DNA from: Pisolithus tinctorius
Taxonomy: Eukaryota; Basidiomycota; Agaricomycetes; Boletales; Pisolithaceae
Assembly: GCA_024663395.1 (NCBI GenBank)
Contig: JANFAH010000031.1
Span: 434,001 to 498,000 of the forward strand
Length of the DNA stretch: 64,000 nucleotides
Reading direction: 5' to 3'
Shown: positions 30,671-42,924 of the stretch, in pieces
Numbering within the stretch: position 1 is the stretch's first letter
Layout: every line of letters begins with the position of its first letter
The notes under the pieces: model-generated
What the model saw: the letters and a program-made list of their open reading frames with translations, nothing else
Databases searched by the model: none
What the model was told of the DNA's origin: nothing
Made by a program: the position numbers and the translations under genes

Positions 30671-33600
30671 CTACTCTCTGTAAGGCTCTCCGGTCATATT
30701 GCTGATGGCGGAGTCGTTGAAGTCGAAATCATTGTCATACAAGTCATTATCCTCGCTCCCAACGAGGGTACGATCATCTACCAGGGCGGGGGTAGCTATT
30801 CTGTCCTGTAAAGGACGACGAGGGCAGATGGAAGGGCACTGGGCCTGAGTATGCCCGGGACAAGTGGCGTGGCAAAGGGGACATTCGTACAGTCCACAGT
30901 TGACACGGATATGGCCGAGACAGCAGCAGACATAACACGCTTGATGATAGCATGGATCAGACGGAGTAAGAGGCATGTCGAACTCGGTCAAGGCATTCAG
31001 CACAGGAGATGGCGGCAGCTGTGCAAGGGTTTTGATGATGTTTAACGTGTAGTCGAGTTCAGCATGGGAGACGCCAAAGGCAGTCTCAGGGTCTACTTCA
31101 GATGGGGAGTCATGAGACTCGCAAGGCTGTGGGTTAGGGCCTGATAAACAACAGGCATGAGGTCTATCAGCTCTACAGAGAGAGCGGGACGAGTGGGAGG
31201 ATGATGACGATGACGGTGCCGGGGGGGAGGACGATGCAGAGGAAACTGGAGGGGAAGTTGCAGTTGGGGGTCTTCTAGACCCAGGAGGGGGAGGAGTGAT
31301 CAATGTAGGGTATTGGCGAACGTTATAGATGAGGTCCGCACCTCCAAGGACATCAAAGAGTTTAAGCAAGAGGGGGACCTGTTGGATGGCGATTTCATTT
31401 AGGATGGTGCGAGCAGGGGATAGAAGGGGGTTCTGGCGGTTAACATAACGGGAAAGTTCCTCAAGCCAAAGGGCTTGGATAGTAGCATGATACATGAGGT
31501 CCAGTGGGGAGTCTTCGTCCACCTCGTGGTAAACAGTGCTGATGACGGCAGGGTCGGCAATGAAGAGTTGATACGAAGCGATCATCTGATCGCTGGCGGG
31601 TTGACACTGGCGTCGAGCAAACGGAGTGTGATGGCGAGAGGGTTCACGAGGGTAAGTGTAACAGCGAGGGGGCATTTCGAGAAAGATGTTTCTGATGGTA
31701 CGAGTGGAGCGTCGAGTGGGTTGTTTCTGAGGGGAAAAGTCCTTTGAGAAGTGTTTCTTATAGGCGGAGAGGATATCATCTGCATGTTCAAGGTGTGACT
31801 CTTTCTGCCACGAGTTTTCGGAAGAAGGGTAGCCTTTCCACTTGATTAAGAAGGCATGTCTGCGGCCGGATCTTTTGTGGCCGACTATCGCCTCAACTTC
31901 GTATTCTTCCTCCTCGTTGATAAGGTCAGGTGGTGGAGCTGGGAAGTTTGGTCCGTGAACATCATTTTCACGATAGGGCGATAGGAGAGAAGCATGGAAG
32001 ACGTTGTGGATCTTCCATTGTGCAGGTATCGCAAGTCAATACGTAATCGGAGATAGGACGTCGGAGATTGTGAAGGGTCCTTCTCGTTTGGGTGCGAGTT
32101 TTCTATTTTTGTAGGAGCACTTCAAATTTCGTGCTTCTAGCCAAACCTTATCACCTTTCTGGAATGGGGTGAAGGGTCGTGACATGCGGTCTTTCATAGT
32201 TTTTCTGGCTAGATCATGGGCCGCAAGGGCTTCTTCTCTAGCCTTTCTGAGTTCATCGAGTCTAGACTCGGCAGTGGGAAGGTGGGTTTCTGCGATCAGG
32301 GATGGAAGGGGTTTCGGTTCATAGCCGTACATGAGGTAGAATGGCGATTGATGTGTGACGGAGTGGGGTCAGTGGTTGTGTGCGAATTCCGCCATGGGAA
32401 GGTTGGTTACCCATGAGGTGGGATCGTTCTGGCAAAAGATGCGGAGATAAGTCTCCACTTCTTGATTCACACGTTCAGTTTCCCCGTCGGTCTGAGGGTG
32501 GTATGCAGTGGACAGGGCGAGGGAATATCCTAGGAGGGAAGCAAGTTCTTTGGCAAAGGCTGAGGCAAACTGAGGACCTCGATCTGAGATGATTTTGTCA
32601 TACAACCCGAAACGGGAGTAGACCTTTTTGAAAAACAAGGCTGAGATATCAGCAGCAGAGGCGGTTTTCTTCGTCGGTGATAAGATCACCCCCTTTGTAA
32701 GCCCATGGTCTACCACGACCAAAAGGGAGTCATAACCATTTGACACAGGTAAGTCGGTAACCAGATCGCAAGAGATCTGTTGGAAGGGGCGGGTCGAGGT
32801 GGAGGGGATAGGCGTAAGGGGTGGTGTCGTTGGGTGTGTGTTAACCTTGTTCTGCTGGCAGGTAGCGCAGCCTTCTACGTATTTTCGGACAAAGGATGCA
32901 AGTCCAGGCCACCAGAACTCAGATGAGACGAGTTGTTGAGTTTTCAGGACACCAGGGTGTCCGGCAGAGGAATGATCATGGTGATTGGACACGATGGTCC
33001 GTCGGAGGGTAGGGTCATCGGGGATATACACCCGGTCTTTGTAAAGTAAAACTCCGCTGTCAAACCTCCAATCAGAGAGATGGGATTTAAACGGGAGTGG
33101 CATGTCGATGTTTTCAATGGCACGAAGTGCTGTTTGGACTATGGGATCAGTCACGGAGGATGATGCAACTTTCTGAGTAAGGTTAGTATCGATGAGGTTG
33201 ACGAACAGAGTTTGTGGGAGGAGAGTAACTCCTTTGTTGTCTTCATCATCCTCAGGGATATGATCAGGGCAGCGGGAAAGCGCATCTGGAGCTGCCAGGT
33301 CTTTGCCTGGGACGTGTTCTAACTGCAGATCAAAGTCTGCAAGGTCGAGGAGCCAGCGGGCCTGGCGACGATTCAAGTTTTGCGGTGACTTGAAGTATGT
33401 CAGATTTTTATGGTCTGTGAAGGCCTTAACTGGGAAAGGGGATCCATGGAGGTAATGTCTCCAAGATTTTAACGCTCGAATAACCCCGAGCAGTTCTCTG
33501 TCATATATGTCATAGTTCCTTTCTGCGGGGTTAAACGATTGGGACAGAAAGGCACAGGGTTGCCATTGTCCATTCGAATCTTCTTGAAGGAGGATTCCTC

Positions 33601-35377
33601 CTGTTGCGTACTTGGACGCATCTGTAGTAATTGCGAATGGCCGAGAGGTATCAGGCATCCGAAGAGTTGGTTGTGCCATGAAGATTCTTTTTAGGAGCTC
33701 AAAGGCGTCCTGACATTTCTTTGACCAACTCCAATCGACCGTTTTCTTGGTAAGGTCAATGAGTGGTCATGCAATGTCCGAGTAGCAGGGGATGAATCTT
33801 CTGTAAAAGTTTGCGAATCCTAGGAAGGATCGCACATCCTTGACCTTCTTTGGGACGGGCCATTCGGTGATGCCTTGGACTTTGATGGGGTCCATGGCAA
33901 CAGTGTTTTCTTTGATAATCATGCCAAGGTATTCCACCTCAGCAAGGTCAAAGTGACATTTTTCCAATTTCAGGGGGAGAGAAAGTTCTCTCATTCTTTC
34001 GAGGACACGATGGGTTCTTCGTTTGTGTTCTTCGGGATTTTTTGAAAAGATAAGAAGGTCATCCATGTAGACGACCCACCATCCTTCAGCGATCATATCT
34101 CTGAAAGAGTCGTTCATGAATTGCTGAAAGGTGGCAGGGGAGTTACAGAGACCGAAGAACATAACAGTGGGTTCGAAAAGTCCTTTATGCGTGATAAACG
34201 CTGCCTTCCATTGGTCTCCTTCTTTGATGCGGACATTGTTGTAGCCGGATCTGACATCCATTTTTGTGAAGATGGAGGCTCCCTTTAGTTTGTCTACAAG
34301 GTCTGAAATGAGGGGAAGGGGATATGCATCCTTCACTGTATTTTTGTTCAGATACCTGTAGTCTTGGCAGGGTCGCAAGGAGCCATCCTTCCTTCCTACA
34401 AAGAAGAAGGGGGCGGCTTGGGGAGACTTCGAGGGGCAGATCTTTCCTTCTCGAAGGTTTTCTTCGATAAACTTTTCTGTGGATTCTCGCTCAGAGGGAG
34501 AGAGAGGGTATGCCTTGGCCACCTTGGGGACGAAGTCCTCTACAAGGTTTATGGCATGGTCATATGGTCGTGACAGAGGTAAGACCCTGTCAGATGGTTT
34601 TTCAAAAACCGAGGCGAAGTCTCTGTACTCTTCAGGAAGGACAGCCTTCGGTTTCTTCTTATGTTCTTCTTGGGCTAGCTCTGTAGCCATGGTGATCTTT
34701 CGGAGAAGGCTATTATTGGGGTTAACCTTCTTGGCTTCTTCAACGAGTTTTCCAACTGACATCACGAAATGTGCTCGGATGGTTTCATCTTCTGGTTCTT
34801 CATAGTCCATGAACTTGTTTATCCCTTTCTTTTCAGCTGGGGATACAAGGTTCACAGTTGGTTCTTCGATGGCAACGGAAGAGACGTTGCGTCTTAATTC
34901 CTTCGATCTATCGGTTTTCTCGTCGATAGATAACATGCCCATCCTCCAGTCTACGACAGGGTTGTTTTCTTGGAGCCAGGGGAGACCCAGAATGACGTTT
35001 TCCGTTCCACAATTGATGACATGGAAGAAGGACTGGTGGACGAGTCCTTTAACCTTAAAGTAGAGAGTGGCGGAAAACAGTATTCTTCCTTTTGAGTTCT
35101 GGGTTCCATCGGTGTTTTTAGCAAGGATGGGTTCGGCGAGTCGTTGAGTGGGGATTCGATGTTTTCGCACAAAACCCCAATCAATGCAAGAGATTTCTGC
35201 CCCAGAGTCAACCAGAGCGGTGGTGTTGATGACTTTCTGAGTAGTTTCTGATGCGTAAAGGGAAATGGGAATCTGCATAGTATGTTCTGGTGTAGACGTT
35301 ACAAGTACAGGTGCAACAGAAACTAGACTGTCCTTGGTTTGGGGAACATCTGGCGTCAATGCAGAGTTCCCATTCAA
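30671..35377 (-). pseudogene. pol: gypsy A2 pol with integrase, chromodomain and CCHC tail (three stops)
   Basis: One continuous frame from 35377 to 30671 with only three stops: TGA at 33769-33767 (after YSDIA), 32371-32369 (after FAHNH) and 32038-32036 (after PITY). In A1 the first is CGA; the other two fit CGA by family sequence. Domains in order: protease (LVDSGAE), RT (YMDD), RNase H (TTDAS), integrase zinc domain, core (CDLVTDLP, SDRGPQF, TERVNQEVE, all three acidic residues present), a chromodomain (YEVEAIVGHKRSG, FLIKWKGYPSSENSW), then a 335-codon tail with two zinc knuckles (CYVCCCLGHIRVNC and CPLCHATCPGHTQAQC). The tail is in frame with the chromodomain, so it is part of the polyprotein here. 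Confidence 0.9.
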
Positions 35378-36486
35378 AAATCCTTTCCAAGAGCCCTAGC
35401 AATGTTAATTAGGGCGACGGATGGACCAGCGACTTTTTCTTCATCGTCGCTTTCTTCTACTTCCACAATTTTGCGGATCTTTTTTACTTTCTTCTGGGGA
35501 GTTTTCCCCTTATCTGGACATTCTCGGGAAAGATGTCCCTTGTTTCCGCAACTGAAACATCTTCCTTCTTTGATGTGACGGTCTCGTTCTTCTTTGGAGA
35601 GTCTCACTCCATCCACATCCATAGCATTTGGATCTTTTTCTTCAGCAAAATTGTTCCTGGGGTGGAACATTTTCTTTTCCTTCTTCCCAAAGGTTTCATT
35701 GACCTTTCTCCATTTTGCGTCAAATTTCTGTGCTTGGGTGTACCACTCGGTAATCTTAGTGGGAGTGGTTTCCATCATGTGGATTCGGTTTGCGATGAAA
35801 GGTTTGAGTCCTTGAGAGAAGAACTCGATCAAGGCAACGTCTTCCGTGATGGTTGAGTCAGCTGCAGCAGTCCGGAAGTCGGTGATATACTGCTCCACCG
35901 AATCTTTTTGTTTCAAGGTTCGCAATTTGGCGATAGCGGTACCCATGGTGTCAGCGGAGGTAAACGAGGCCTTGAAATCTTTTATGAAATCGGCAAAAGT
36001 GCCGAAACTCGGGGGGTTCTTTTCCAGAGACGTTTTCTGGAAGGTGGCAGCCCAGGAGCGGGCGACATCTTTCTTCATATACGACAGGGCATAGACCACC
36101 TTCTTGGTGTCAGTGTCATATAGTTCTTTGTTTACCAAGAGATAAGTCTGTACGGAGTACAACCAGCTCATGGCATTCTTTTGGTTTCCATCAAAATCAG
36201 ATGGAGCACCAATCTTCAGTTCAGTGGCTTTGGTGGTATTGCCAACCAGTGCCTTCGACAATGAGCCAGACATCGTAATTTGTGGTGGGGGCGGAGGTGT
36301 AGGGAAGAGTGGTGGGGGGCTTGGTTGGATGGGGGTACCAAGCGACGCAAGTGACTGGGAGAAAAGGTTCGAGAGAATTCCAGAGGTGAATCCTCTATCT
36401 GGCTGTTTGGGTTCGTTGGAGGAGGTGTCAGTGACAGTGCTCTCTTGTTCTTCGTCAGATGACAATTCTTCATGAGTGGGTTGCAA
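35374..36486 (-). CDS. gag: gypsy A2 gag
   Basis: Nearly identical to A1 gag, intact, with the zinc knuckle CFSCGNKGHLSREC (A1 has G for S). The first ATG is at 36273; the frame given starts at TTG, as in A1. It ends in the same T-run and TGA that overlap pol. Confidence 0.85.
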   Translation of the reverse strand: MQPTHEELSSDEEQESTVTDTSSNEPKQPDRGFTSGILSNLFSQSLASLGTPIQPSPPPLFPTPPPPPQITMSGSLSKALVGNTTKATELKIGAPSDFDGNQKNAMSWLYSVQTYLLVNKELYDTDTKKVVYALSYMKKDVARSWAATFQKTSLEKNPPSFGTFADFIKDFKASFTSADTMGTAIAKLRTLKQKDSVEQYITDFRTAAADSTITEDVALIEFFSQGLKPFIANRIHMMETTPTKITEWYTQAQKFDAKWRKVNETFGKKEKKMFHPRNNFAEEKDPNAMDVDGVRLSKEERDRHIKEGRCFSCGNKGHLSRECPDKGKTPQKKVKKIRKIVEVEESDDEEKVAGPSVALINIARALGKDF

Positions 36487-36572
36487 CAGCGCCCAACGTC
36501 GGTTGTTTCGAGGGTTCGTGGTGGTTCACTAAGTAGTGACTGATTTGGCCAAAGGCTGTAGACTTGAGCTTT

Positions 36573-37024
36573 TGTTACGCTCGACCGAAGTCAAGACGTA
36601 GGGAGAGCTCAGACGCAGACTAAGGTTTCTACTGAGCAACAGCTGCAGTAACCTCTGTAAATGACAGAGGATTTGGGGCAATGCCGGTAAGAGTGGTCCT
36701 TGTTAGGGACACTGAGGGCGAAGTTCTGAGAATACTGCGTATGATTGAGCAGCTCAAGTCTGGGTGTCCAGGACTTGAGCCAGCAGTTTAAATACTACAC
36801 AGAAACGGACCATGAGGTGTCCACATGTAACAAGGTAACTACGCCATTGGTTGAACAACGACGACACATGTCCTAAGCATGTAACGAGCCAGTAACACTA
36901 GTGGTGGGAATAGAAAGCTGTCGGATCAGAGAGAAGATGGCTCTAAAAGGAAACTGAGTCCAACGGATCACAAACAAGGTAATTGTACAACAGAAAAGGA
37001 AAAGTTCAGGGGTGAAACATAACA
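36573..37024 (-). repeat. A2 5' LTR
   Basis: 452 bp, TGTTACG start; ends CATAACA (CpG lost) instead of CGTAACA. Confidence 0.92.
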
Positions 37025-37029
37025 CATAC

Positions 37030-38306
37030 CTCTTCTCAAACTGACCCTTGGAGTGTAAATGAGACCTCTGCAATGTAGTGAAAGTGGCACTGATATCTTC
37101 TTCTCTCCTTTCCAACTGATGAATGTGAAGTGTGAGAAGCTCTTGAGACGACATTCCAGAGTAGAATCCTTCAATGAGATAGGTAGACTCAAAGAGATCA
37201 AAAGGCAGGACAGGATCAAGACCATGTAGCAGGAAGTAGGGGCTGAATCCAGTGGAGCAACGAGTAGTGACCTTGTCTGCAAAGAACGCGTGATGGACCT
37301 TGGACGGCCAAAGGGAAAGATCTCCTTCACAAGCCTTGATGATAGCTTCTCTGATAACAAAGTGACCATGTTCCACAACTCCATTTGCCTTGGAATTATA
37401 TGGGGAGATGCGAATCTGAGGAATGGAGTAGTGCTTCATGAGTTTCTCAAAGGTGCCCTTGACCTCACTGCCATTATCAGTGACAACCTGGGCAATAACA
37501 CCATAACGACAGAAGACCTCTTCCCAGAAGAATTTAGCAAGACTGTCTGCATTGGCATGACAAAGAGCACGACCTTCTGCAGCAAGGGAAAGATCATCTC
37601 GAGCTGTGACAAGATAGCAATAACCACATGCTTTGGGCATGAGCATGATGTCAATGTAGACCTTCATAAAGATTCTGGGGGAAGTGGAAATGGTGATGGG
37701 AACCTCTGCTTTATGAGTGCTTCGGATCTGGCGTTCATGGCAAGAGCAGACATGATGGGTGACATCTTGGTACATCTGAGGCCAGTAAAAGCACTGTCTG
37801 ACTGTATGAAAGACTCCAAAGACTCCATGATGACCGTGTTCTTCATGAGCATGACCAAGGATCTGGACATGGAGATGGGGATTGAAAATGACTTTGGCTG
37901 GAGGATGGGGACCTCGACATTTAAAGAGCTGGTCTCCATGAAGGAAGAACTGGAGGGATCTGCGAATGAAGCGCTTGTGAGCAGTATTGGAAGGGAACGG
38001 GGGAAGTTCTGTAGTATGAAGGAAGTGTAGGACCCAATGTAAAAGGACATCCTGAGATGTATCATTGGAAAGGAATGAAGGGAGGGTAATGGCATATGTG
38101 GATTAGTGCACAAGTCATCGATGAGTTGTGCAAACTGAAGATGGATGGGCATCTGTGAAAAGAAAACTCTCCAACCACTCATCAGCTTCTTCTGCATCAG
38201 CTTCGCCTTCTTCATACTCTTCCTCTGTAGGTTGATGTCTGGAAAGGGCATCTGGGGCTCGGTGACGAACAGCAGGGACATGAATGAGCTTAAAGTCAAA
38301 GAGAAG
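37030..38306 (-). pseudogene. gypsy C integrase zinc domain and core
   Basis: Contains HGHHGVFGVFHT...CSCHERQIRS (the second Cys of the usual CHECQ is Arg), then the core: YIDIMLMPK (first Asp), TDNGSEVKGTFE (second Asp), NGVVEHGHFVIREA (Glu). It ends KGQFEKRY at the A2 insertion. The first 200 bp (38306-38100) continue RNase H and connector (FDFKLIHVPA, RAPDALSRHQ) and then shift frame around the 24-bp repeat at 38108-38131. At least one frameshift and one stop. Confidence 0.8.
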
Positions 38307-38308
38307 TA

Positions 38309-39895
38309 CAGTGGCTCAAAAAAGTGTCCCAATGTTGGGTTATTTTAGAAAGAGTTGACATTTATGAGAGAGCCAATAGGAATTAGTTCAAACTCCTGCA
38401 GGACCAAAATTAGTGCTAACCGTTGCCTTGACAGCAAGGGCTTGCTTATGTAATTTGGTTGACATGGCACCAAGATATGACCATTTTAAAATGACATGTC
38501 ATTGGGACACTTTTTTGAGCATGATGTTGTCAGTCATTATTTAGTAAATAACATAGAGATTTGACAACTTCTGAGGGATTTTGTGCTTCAACCCTGACTG
38601 ATTATGTAATGTACATAATCCTGAGCCATAAAAATGGCTTGGGTCCCACTCAGCTAACCCTACTTCACCATGAAATGCATTTTTGCTTCTGCTAGAGCAA
38701 ATATCCATCTTCTTTCTGAATCTGGCCTTTCTGCTCATCAAATCTCCTCTACAACTGGTCAGGGGAGTTCTACTGTGGCTAGGGTCATCAAAGAGTTCCA
38801 GCTAGATTAAGGGAAACCTCAAATTAGGACATCCTTACCAGCCTTCTTCTCCTGGCAGAGGAGAACAGTCTCTAGTATGACCTCTGGAAGAGCTGAAATT
38901 GCTGTCCAGGCTATGCATATAATGTGTGTGGCCCTTTCCTCTCTTGTCACTTCCCAAACTGTTTGCAGTGTGCTCAATCCTGTATCCCTGAAGGCTGTAG
39001 TCAAGCAGATGAATTATCCTGCAAACACTTCCCTACCATTTTCCACACAAATTTCCTTCCATCTGGTCCAATACTATTGATCTTGGGCTCAACTGACCAG
39101 ATGACCCCAGTGCAGTCATCCACATTCCAGTTTTGGTGCTTAAGAGTAAAGGCAAGTCACTGTTGTGTATGCTTGCAAGACAAGAGTGGCATCTCCTACT
39201 TGACTACAGCCTTCAGGGATGCAGAATTAAGCACACTGCAAACAGTTTGGGAAGTGACAAGAGAGGAAAGGGCCACACACATTATATGCATAGCCTGGAC
39301 AGCAATTTCAGCTCTTCCAGAGGTCATACTAGAGACTGTTCTCCTCTGCCAGGAGAAGAAGGCTGGTAAGGATGTCCTAATTTGAGGTTTCCCTTAATCT
39401 AGCTGGAACTCTTTGATGACCCTAGCCACAGTAGAACTCCCCTGACCAGTTGTAGAGGAGATTTGATGAGCAGAAAGGCCAGATTCAGAAAGAAGATGGA
39501 TATTTGCTCTAGCAGAAGCAAAAATGCATTTCATGGTGAAGTAGGGTTAGCTGAGTGGGACCCAAGCCATTTTTATGGCTCAGGATTATGTACATTACAT
39601 AATCAGTCAGGGTTGAAGCACAAAATCCCTCAGAAGTTGTCAAATCCTTATGTTATTTACTAAATAATGACTGGCAACATCATGCTCAAAAAAGTGTCCC
39701 AATGACATGTCATTTTGAATTGGTTATATCTCAGTGCCATGTCAACCGAATTACATAAGCAAGCCCTTGTTGTCAAGGCAACAGTTAGCGCTAATTTTGG
39801 TCCTGCAGGAGTTTGAACTAATTCCTATTGGCTCTCTCATAAATGTCAACTCTTTCTAAAATAACCCAACATTGGGACACTTTTTTGAGCCACTG
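38309..39895. mobile_element. palindromic Tc1/mariner-type element D2
   Basis: 1587 bp, TA on both sides (38307-38308 and 39896-39897). Arms 38309-39005 and 39199-39895, centre 39006-39198. Outer arm variants match D1 left-to-left and right-to-right, but the inner arm variants and the centre are inverted relative to D1. The transposase fragments therefore lie on the - strand in the centre. Confidence 0.9.
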
Positions 39896-39897
39896 TA

Positions 39898-40503
39898 TAC
39901 CCTCAATCCAGCAATTGACAGTAGCATTAGGTTGAAGATCTGGATCATTGAGCATACCTTTGATGTACTTCGCATCAACCTCTACCCATAGATGACGAAT
40001 GCCATAGAGATATAGACGGTAGTGACAAAGTGCTCTGAAGAGACCATAGAGCTCAAGCTTAGGCTGACTGTAGCGAGATTCACATTCATTGATGTGGAGT
40101 GAGCCATAGCGAGCAGGACATTTGCGACCTTCTTCATCATACTGAGAGAGAATGAATCCAATGGCGACGTTACTGGTGTCAACAGAAAGAACAACTGGCA
40201 GGTCAGATGAGTAGTCAATGGGGTGAAGGGCAGGAGCAGATGAGATGGTGAGCTTCAAGGCATCAAATGCATCTTGCTGGGGCTGACCCCAAACGAACAG
40301 AGCATTCTTGCGATAAAGGTCAACGAGTGGGCAAGCCAACTGCAAGTAGTTCACAATCCAGATATGAACAGTACCACAGAGACCTAGGAATGAGCGAACA
40401 TCTTTGGGTGTAGTGAGCGTTGGCCAGTTGACAACCTTCTTCACCTTGTGGTCATCAGGAGAGTGACCATGAGGATGGCATGCTTGACCAAGAATGATAA
40501 CAC
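39898..40503 (-). pseudogene. gypsy C RT end and RNase H
   Basis: ILGQACHPHGHSPDDHKV, the RT thumb/connection (VRSFLGLCGTV), then RNase H with LSVDTSNVAIGFILSQ (Asp present), CESRYSQPKLELYGL and VEVDAKYIKGML. It ends NCWIEGI at the D2 target TA. Its 5' side continues from 40957 in frame after removing the solo LTR and one 5-bp duplication. Confidence 0.82.
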
Positions 40504-40956
40504 TGTTACGTTTCACCCCTGACTTTTCCTTTTCTGTTATACGTTTGCCTTGTTTGTGATCCGTTGGACTTAATTTCCTTTTAGAGCCATCTTCCCTCTG
40601 ATCCGACGGCTCTCTATTTCCACCACTAGCGTTACTGGCTCGTTACATGCTTAGGACATGTGTCGTCATTGTTCAACCAATGGCGTAGTTACCTTGTTAC
40701 ATGCGGACGCCTCATGGTTCGCTTCTGTGTAGTATTTAGGACTGCCGGCTTAAGTCCTGGAAACCCAGACTTGAGCTGCTCAATCATACGCAGCGTTCTC
40801 AGAACTTTGCCCTCAGTGTCCCTTACCAGGACCACTCTTACCAGGCGTTACCTCAAATCCTCTGTCGTTTACAGAGGTTACTGCAGCCGTTGCTCAGTAG
40901 AATCCTTAGTCTGCGTTTGAGCTCTCCCTACGTCTTGACTTCGGTCGAGCGTAACA
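40504..40956 (+). repeat. solo LTR of the A family
   Basis: 453 bp, reads TGTTACGTTTC...GAGCGTAACA on the + strand, i.e. opposite to A1 and A2. Flanked by AACAC at 40499-40503 and 40957-40961. It splits the gypsy C RT frame between QPCV and IILGQA. Confidence 0.95.
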
Positions 40957-42924
40957 AACACAAGGCTGGCAGACCTGAGATTTCAAGCCAGAAAATGTTC
41001 CACCGGCATGAGCAAACTGATGCATGACTCTATGCATGTCTACAGCATGTTCCCAAATGAAGCGACATATGCCAGGATTCTTGGGTAACGTTTCAGCATT
41101 GCCATCAGCATCTTCATAGCAGGTTGCAGGGCCTTTGACTGGCAGATCATCGATGAAAATGTTGGCAATGTGAGGGATTTCATCCTGTAGAATGAATGCT
41201 GTACAACTCTGAAACTCTGATGGCGAGTTGGTGTAGCCTTGAGGCATGGCAGTATGGTGCAGTAAGCCAAGAGGCATCATGAAGGATGTCAGATCTTGGC
41301 TATCAGGATGGAGCTGGCATGCATCAAATCCTAAAAATAGATCAAAGACTGTGTAGCATTGACGACTGGCAAATGGCTCCACAAAGTCGTCCAATATTGG
41401 TGGAACACCAGCGTCTTGAATGGTAACCTTATTCAGAGGCTGTAGATCATGAACAATACAGATCTTGCCATTCTTTTTCATAATGCAAAACCATTTGGAG
41501 TGATAGGATGATTGGGCCAGCTCATAGAGACCAGCGGTAATCTTCTCCTGAAGAAGCTGTATGACACGTTCTCATATGCCAGGGGGAATTGGAATGTTAC
41601 AAAACTCCCATGGTTTGTGCGGTAGGACAGGAATGATGTAAGGCAAAAAGTAGTCTGAACAAAAGTTTCCTCTCTCCGATTCATCAAACGCCAAGGCACG
41701 CTCATTAAGCTTCATGACATGCGAAAAAAGTTTTTCCTCTTCTGGCCAGAGAAAGCCATCAGCGTTAATCTTCATGGAGGTAAGGCACTCTTGAGTAAGC
41801 TTCCTTGTGGGAATGAACACAGGAGGGTGACATGTGAGAGGTGTGAGTGATGCAAGGGGGTCTTCTGGAAACTGGCGATGGACTCGAGCGTCTTCTGGAT
41901 AGACTCCAGGCACTGGCTTGACTTTACGATTGACACGCTTGTATGCTCCATACACTGGCTGACCTGTTTCATTGGCTGAGTCTTCTGTATCTGTAGCAAG
42001 GCTTTTTCTAAAACATAACAAATCAAGAAAGTCAGACAGAGAATAGTAAAAATGAAGCTGTTTTTCAGTTTTCTGAATGGGAAGGGGATCTGGTGCTTTT
42101 GAAGGATTAGATAATGAAGAAGAGAAGACATCAAGATAAAAAGAGCTCTGGAAGCTTGAAACTGAAGGAGGCATAGTAAGTGATGTTACAGGAGTATCTG
42201 AGCAAAGAAATGATATCTGTGGGTTTAGGAGTTTAACGACTTCTTGGTCAAAGTGAGCAGACAAAGAACAGGAACAACTATAAGTACAAGAGGGGACATA
42301 CAAATCAATCTTCAAAGAGCTGGAGAAATAAATGATGAGATATGGGAGAAAGTGGAGGAACACATCCGAGAAGATCATTGGACCTGTCTTGAGCTGAACC
42401 TGAGGAAGTGGAAGCAGGAAAGTGGTCTGGGTATGAAACTGCTTCGAAAGGGGGAGGATGAGCTGAGGCTGAGGCGAAACTGACTGCACTGGCAAGGATA
42501 TGAAGACTGGAGTTTGGGAATGCTCCTGGGTCCTCTTCATCCACATCACCTGAATGGTCCTCTGCAGCTTCCTGCAAATGAGTGATCCATCCAGTAGGGG
42601 TACAACACATGACAACATTGCTATAAGGCTCTGGCATGGCAACTGACTCTTCACCAACAGCAGCATTAGACATGGCTTGGGGAGCTGAAGGTAGTAATGG
42701 CATAGGAAGAGTTGGACTAGATGAATGCTGGTGCCTGTGTAAGTCATCGTCAAGTTGCACAGACTGAAGCAAGGATGGGCCAGGCAGATAGAAGCGAGAG
42801 CCAACACTAGTGTTGAACATATCAGAGTCAAGTAGCAAAAGTGTGGTGGGTATATCTGGGGATAGACTGGACAAGTGGTGGGACACATGCAACTTGTCGA
42901 CGAGTTGTGTGGACTGAGAGTCAT
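40957..42924 (-). pseudogene. gypsy C pol: connector and reverse transcriptase
   Basis: One frame with a single TGA at 41574-41572 (after IPIPPGI). RT features: KWFCIMKKNGKICIVHDLQ, FDLFLGFDACQL, MPQGYTNSPSEFQ and the catalytic IFIDDLPVKGP (FIDD in place of YMDD, the same in C', so a trait of this group). The N-terminal part (42924-42000) is low-complexity and may not be read in this frame in life; similarity to C' begins at VKPVPGVYPED. The frame continues at 40503 across the solo LTR. Confidence 0.8.

Larger units (their letters stand above)
30182..37024 (-). mobile_element. Ty3/gypsy element A2, full length with target duplication
   Basis: 6843 bp with two 452-bp LTRs (30182-30633 and 36573-37024) and the 5-bp duplication CATAC on both sides (30177-30181 and 37025-37029). 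gag at 35374-36486; pol, chromodomain and CCHC tail at 30671-35377 with three stops. Inserted in the integrase of gypsy C. Confidence 0.95.

Noticed and set aside
36968..37024. Frames that appear to run from gypsy C integrase into the A2 LTR
   Set aside because: These tails are LTR sequence; the true C frame continues at 30176 after removal of A2.
37290..38030. 246-codon + strand frame at 37.3-38.0 kb
   Set aside because: Antisense to the gypsy C integrase, whose catalytic motifs are on the - strand.
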